Origin: JASHPR01 sp963749145
GTDB lineage: Bacteria > Actinomycetota > Actinomycetes > Streptosporangiales > Streptosporangiaceae
Assembly: GCA_963749145.1 (NCBI GenBank)
Contig: CAVVLN010000005.1
Location: forward strand, 310,001-374,000
Reading direction: 5' to 3'
Length of the DNA: 64,000 bases
Part shown: one piece after another, positions 61,887 to 64,000 of the stretch
Numbering within the stretch: the stretch's first letter is position 1
How the letters are laid out: every line of letters begins with the position of its first letter
The notes under the pieces: generated by a model
Database searches by the model: none
Seen by the model: the letters and a program-made list of their open reading frames with translations, nothing else
What the model was told of the DNA's origin: nothing
Program-made: the position numbers and the translations under genes

Positions 61887-64000
61887 CCCGGCCGGGCGCC
61901 GTGCCTCAGCAGGACGCCATGCCGCCGCAGGACACCGTGGCGCGGGCGGCCGCCACGCCGGACCGGCCCCAGCCCTACGCCGGGCTCGGCCTGACCGGCG
62001 AGGAGTACCGGCGCGTGACCGAGATGCTCGGCCGCCGGCCCACCGACGCCGAGCTGGCCATCTACTCGGTGATGTGGAGCGAGCACTGCTCCTACAAGTC
62101 TTCGCGGTCGCACCTGCGGCAGTTCGCGGACAAGGCGCCCCCGACTACCGTGCTGCTCGCGGGGATCGGCCAGAACGCGGGCGTGGTGGACATCGGCCAG
62201 GGATACGCGGTCACGTTCAAGCTCGAATCGCACAACCACCCGAGCTATGTCGAGCCGTTCCAGGGTGCCGCGACCGGGGTGGGCGGGATCGTGCGCGACA
62301 TCCTGGCCATGGGCGCCCGCCCGGTGGCGGTGATGGACGCGCTCCGGTTCGGCCCGGCCGACGCGCCGGACACCCGCCGGGTGCTGCCCGGGGTGGTGGC
62401 CGGCATCTCGTTCTACGGCAACTGCCTCGGCCTGCCCAACATCGGCGGCGAGCTGGCCTTCGATCCCTGCTACGCCGGCAACCCGCTGGTCAACGCGCTC
62501 TGCCTCGGCGTCATGCGGCACGAGGATCTCAAGCTGGCGGCCGCCACCGGGCCGGGCAATCAGGTGGTCCTGCTCGGCGCCAGGACCGGCCCGGACGGCA
62601 TCGGCGGGGCGTCGGTGCTGGCCAGCGCGTCGTTCGAGGGTGGCGGGGCGGGCGACGGCAAGGCCGCGGGCGGCGAGGGGGCCAAGCGCCCCAGCGTGCA
62701 GGTCGGCGACCCGTTCATGGAGAAGCTGCTGATCGAGTGCTGCCTGGAGCTCTACGCCGCGGGCCTGGTGCTCGGCATCCAGGACCTGGGCGCGGCCGGG
62801 GTGGCGTGCGCGACCACCGAGCTGGCCGCGGGCGGCGGCGCGGGGGTCGGCATGCGGGTCCGGCTGGACTCGGTCCCGCTGCGGGATTCGTCGCTCGGGC
62901 CGGCGGAGATCCTGATGAGCGAGTCGCAAGAGCGCATGATGGCGATCGTCGAGCCCGCCGGGCTCGAGCGTTTCCGGGCCATCTGCGCCCGGTGGGACGT
63001 GGCGGCGACCGTGATCGGCGAGGTCACCGACACCGGGCGGCTGGAGATGACCTGGCACGGCGCGGTCGTGGTGGACATCCCGCCGCGCACGGCCGCCGAC
63101 GAGGGGCCGGTCTACCAGCGCCCGGCGGCCCGCCCGCCCGGCCAGGACGCGCTGGCGGCCGACGACCCGTCCCGCCTCGGCCGTCCCGGCACCGGTGGGG
63201 AACTGCGGTCGGCGCTGCTGGCCCTGCTGGCCGCGCCGGACGCGGCGGACAAGAAGTGGGTGACCGAGCAGTACGACCGCTACGTGCGGGGCGAGACCGT
63301 GCTCGCGGCGCCGCAGGACGCCGGCCTGATCCGGGTCGACGAGCGGACCTCGCTCGGGGTCGCGCTGGCCGTGGACGGCAACGGCCGGTACTGCCTGCTG
63401 GACCCCTACGCCGGCACGCAGCTCGCGCTGGCCGAGGCCTACCGCAACGTGGCCGCCACTGGGGCCCGGCCGCTGGCCGTCACCAACTGCCTCAACTTCG
63501 GCGCGCCCACCGATCCGGCCGTCATGTGGCAGTTCACCGAGGCCGTGCGCGGCCTCGCCGACGCCTGCCTGGCCCTCGGCGTTCCGGTGACCGGGGGCAA
63601 CGTCAGCTTCTACAACCAGACCGCGCAGACGGCGATCCACCCCACGCCGGTCGTCGGCGTCCTGGGGATCCACGACGACGTGCGCAGGCGGCTGTCGATC
63701 GGCTTCGCCCGGCCGGGCTGCCGGGTGGTGCTGCTCGGCCGGACCGCGCCCGAGTTCGGCGGGTCGCTGTGGGCCCGGATCGCGCACGGCCACCTCGGCG
63801 GCCGCCCGCCCGCGGTGGACCTGGACGCCGAGCGCGCGCTCGCGGCTGTGCTGGCCGGCGGGGCCGCCCGCGGCCTGCTCGCGGCCGCGCACGACCTGTC
63901 CGACGGCGGGCTGGCGCTAGCGCTCGCCGAGTGCTGCCTGGCCGGCGGCCAGGGCTGCCGGGTGCGGCTGCCCGGCGAGGCGTTCACTGGCCTGTTCGCC
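61883..64000 (+). CDS. purL: Phosphoribosylformylglycinamidine synthase, PurL subunit (partial, cut by the window end)
   Basis: 706 codons visible from the GTG at 61883, which overlaps the purQ stop. Small PurL type. Key stretches are IYSVMWSEHCSYKSSRSHL, KLESHNHPSYVEPFQGAATGVGG (Mg/ATP site), GELAFDPCYAGNPLVNALCLG and CLNFGAPTDPAV. It makes FGAM from FGAR with ammonia delivered by PurQ. Full length is near 750 residues, so roughly 50 codons lie beyond the window. No frame break is seen in it. Confidence 0.95.
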   Translation, partial: MTRPGAVPQQDAMPPQDTVARAAATPDRPQPYAGLGLTGEEYRRVTEMLGRRPTDAELAIYSVMWSEHCSYKSSRSHLRQFADKAPPTTVLLAGIGQNAGVVDIGQGYAVTFKLESHNHPSYVEPFQGAATGVGGIVRDILAMGARPVAVMDALRFGPADAPDTRRVLPGVVAGISFYGNCLGLPNIGGELAFDPCYAGNPLVNALCLGVMRHEDLKLAAATGPGNQVVLLGARTGPDGIGGASVLASASFEGGGAGDGKAAGGEGAKRPSVQVGDPFMEKLLIECCLELYAAGLVLGIQDLGAAGVACATTELAAGGGAGVGMRVRLDSVPLRDSSLGPAEILMSESQERMMAIVEPAGLERFRAICARWDVAATVIGEVTDTGRLEMTWHGAVVVDIPPRTAADEGPVYQRPAARPPGQDALAADDPSRLGRPGTGGELRSALLALLAAPDAADKKWVTEQYDRYVRGETVLAAPQDAGLIRVDERTSLGVALAVDGNGRYCLLDPYAGTQLALAEAYRNVAATGARPLAVTNCLNFGAPTDPAVMWQFTEAVRGLADACLALGVPVTGGNVSFYNQTAQTAIHPTPVVGVLGIHDDVRRRLSIGFARPGCRVVLLGRTAPEFGGSLWARIAHGHLGGRPPAVDLDAERALAAVLAGGAARGLLAAAHDLSDGGLALALAECCLAGGQGCRVRLPGEAFTGLFA

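Noticed and set aside
61544..63892. A 782-codon open frame on the minus strand opposite purQ-purL
   Set aside because: It is antisense to purL, whose protein sequence is clear. Long antisense frames are common at this GC content, and its product is His/Arg/Gly-rich without any domain.

Overview
The window is one continuous stretch of very GC-rich, gene-dense DNA from an actinomycete. The evidence is the mycothiol-dependent DinB protein, actinobacterial DUF3027 and DUF2530 proteins, a DtxR-type iron repressor, an actinobacterial dCTP deaminase, a SigE-type ECF sigma factor, purS-purQ-purL, and several RsbW/SpoIIE-type partner-switching proteins. A soil member of the Streptosporangiales or a relative is my best guess, but I cannot fix the genus. 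The sequence is ordinary chromosome; I see no phage or plasmid module and no rRNA.

Layout. 0.1-8 kb: a membrane protein with a PGQG-repeat linker, a cold-shock protein, MFS transporter, DUF3027 and DUF2530 proteins, a marR-MFS pair, and RNA 2',3'-cyclic phosphodiesterase. 8-18 kb: methyltransferase, MetE-like protein, a histidine kinase without an ATPase domain, DinB protein, serC, citrate synthase 2, pdxH, a DtxR repressor, and a 750-residue PAS-GAF-PP2C-ATPase regulator. 18-24 kb: a MerR regulator, thiolase, hsp20 with an HspR-like regulator, and a long acyl-CoA dehydrogenase. 24-25.7 kb: dCTP deaminase (dcd) interrupted by an intein, then tRNA-Gly(CCC). 25.7-33 kb: a decayed segment beside the tRNA with remnants of an XRE regulator and its membrane partner, a substrate-binding protein and a VOC protein, mixed with intact small genes. 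33-44 kb: transporter, GT-C-like membrane protein, CAAX protease, DinB-type isomerase, phosphoesterase, with several frame breaks. 44-50 kb: an ECF sigma/anti-sigma pair, HpcH/HpaI aldolase, secreted lysozyme-like protein and LCP protein. 50-60 kb: acyl-CoA dehydrogenases and an E1alpha-E1beta-E2 2-oxoacid dehydrogenase operon. 60-64 kb: purS, an RsbW-like ATPase, purQ and purL (cut by the window end).

How genes work together. The E1alpha/E1beta/E2 operon makes acyl-CoA from a 2-oxoacid. Three acyl-CoA dehydrogenases and a thiolase point to fatty-acid, branched-chain or steroid side-chain breakdown. serC needs the PLP cofactor supplied by pdxH, encoded close by. purS, purQ and purL form the FGAM synthetase complex.

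The most interesting element is the intein in dcd. It starts with Ala, carries the Trp/Cys/Thr triad of class 3 inteins, and has a worn LAGLIDADG domain. It splits the nucleotide-binding GK-SS motif of the enzyme. Two other themes recur. Many genes are broken by small indels (thpR, a membrane gene, two VOC genes, an XRE regulator, a CAAX protease, a phosphoesterase, an acyl-CoA dehydrogenase, purQ), which may be assembly errors or real decay. There are also about nine short tandem-repeat arrays between genes or at gene ends.
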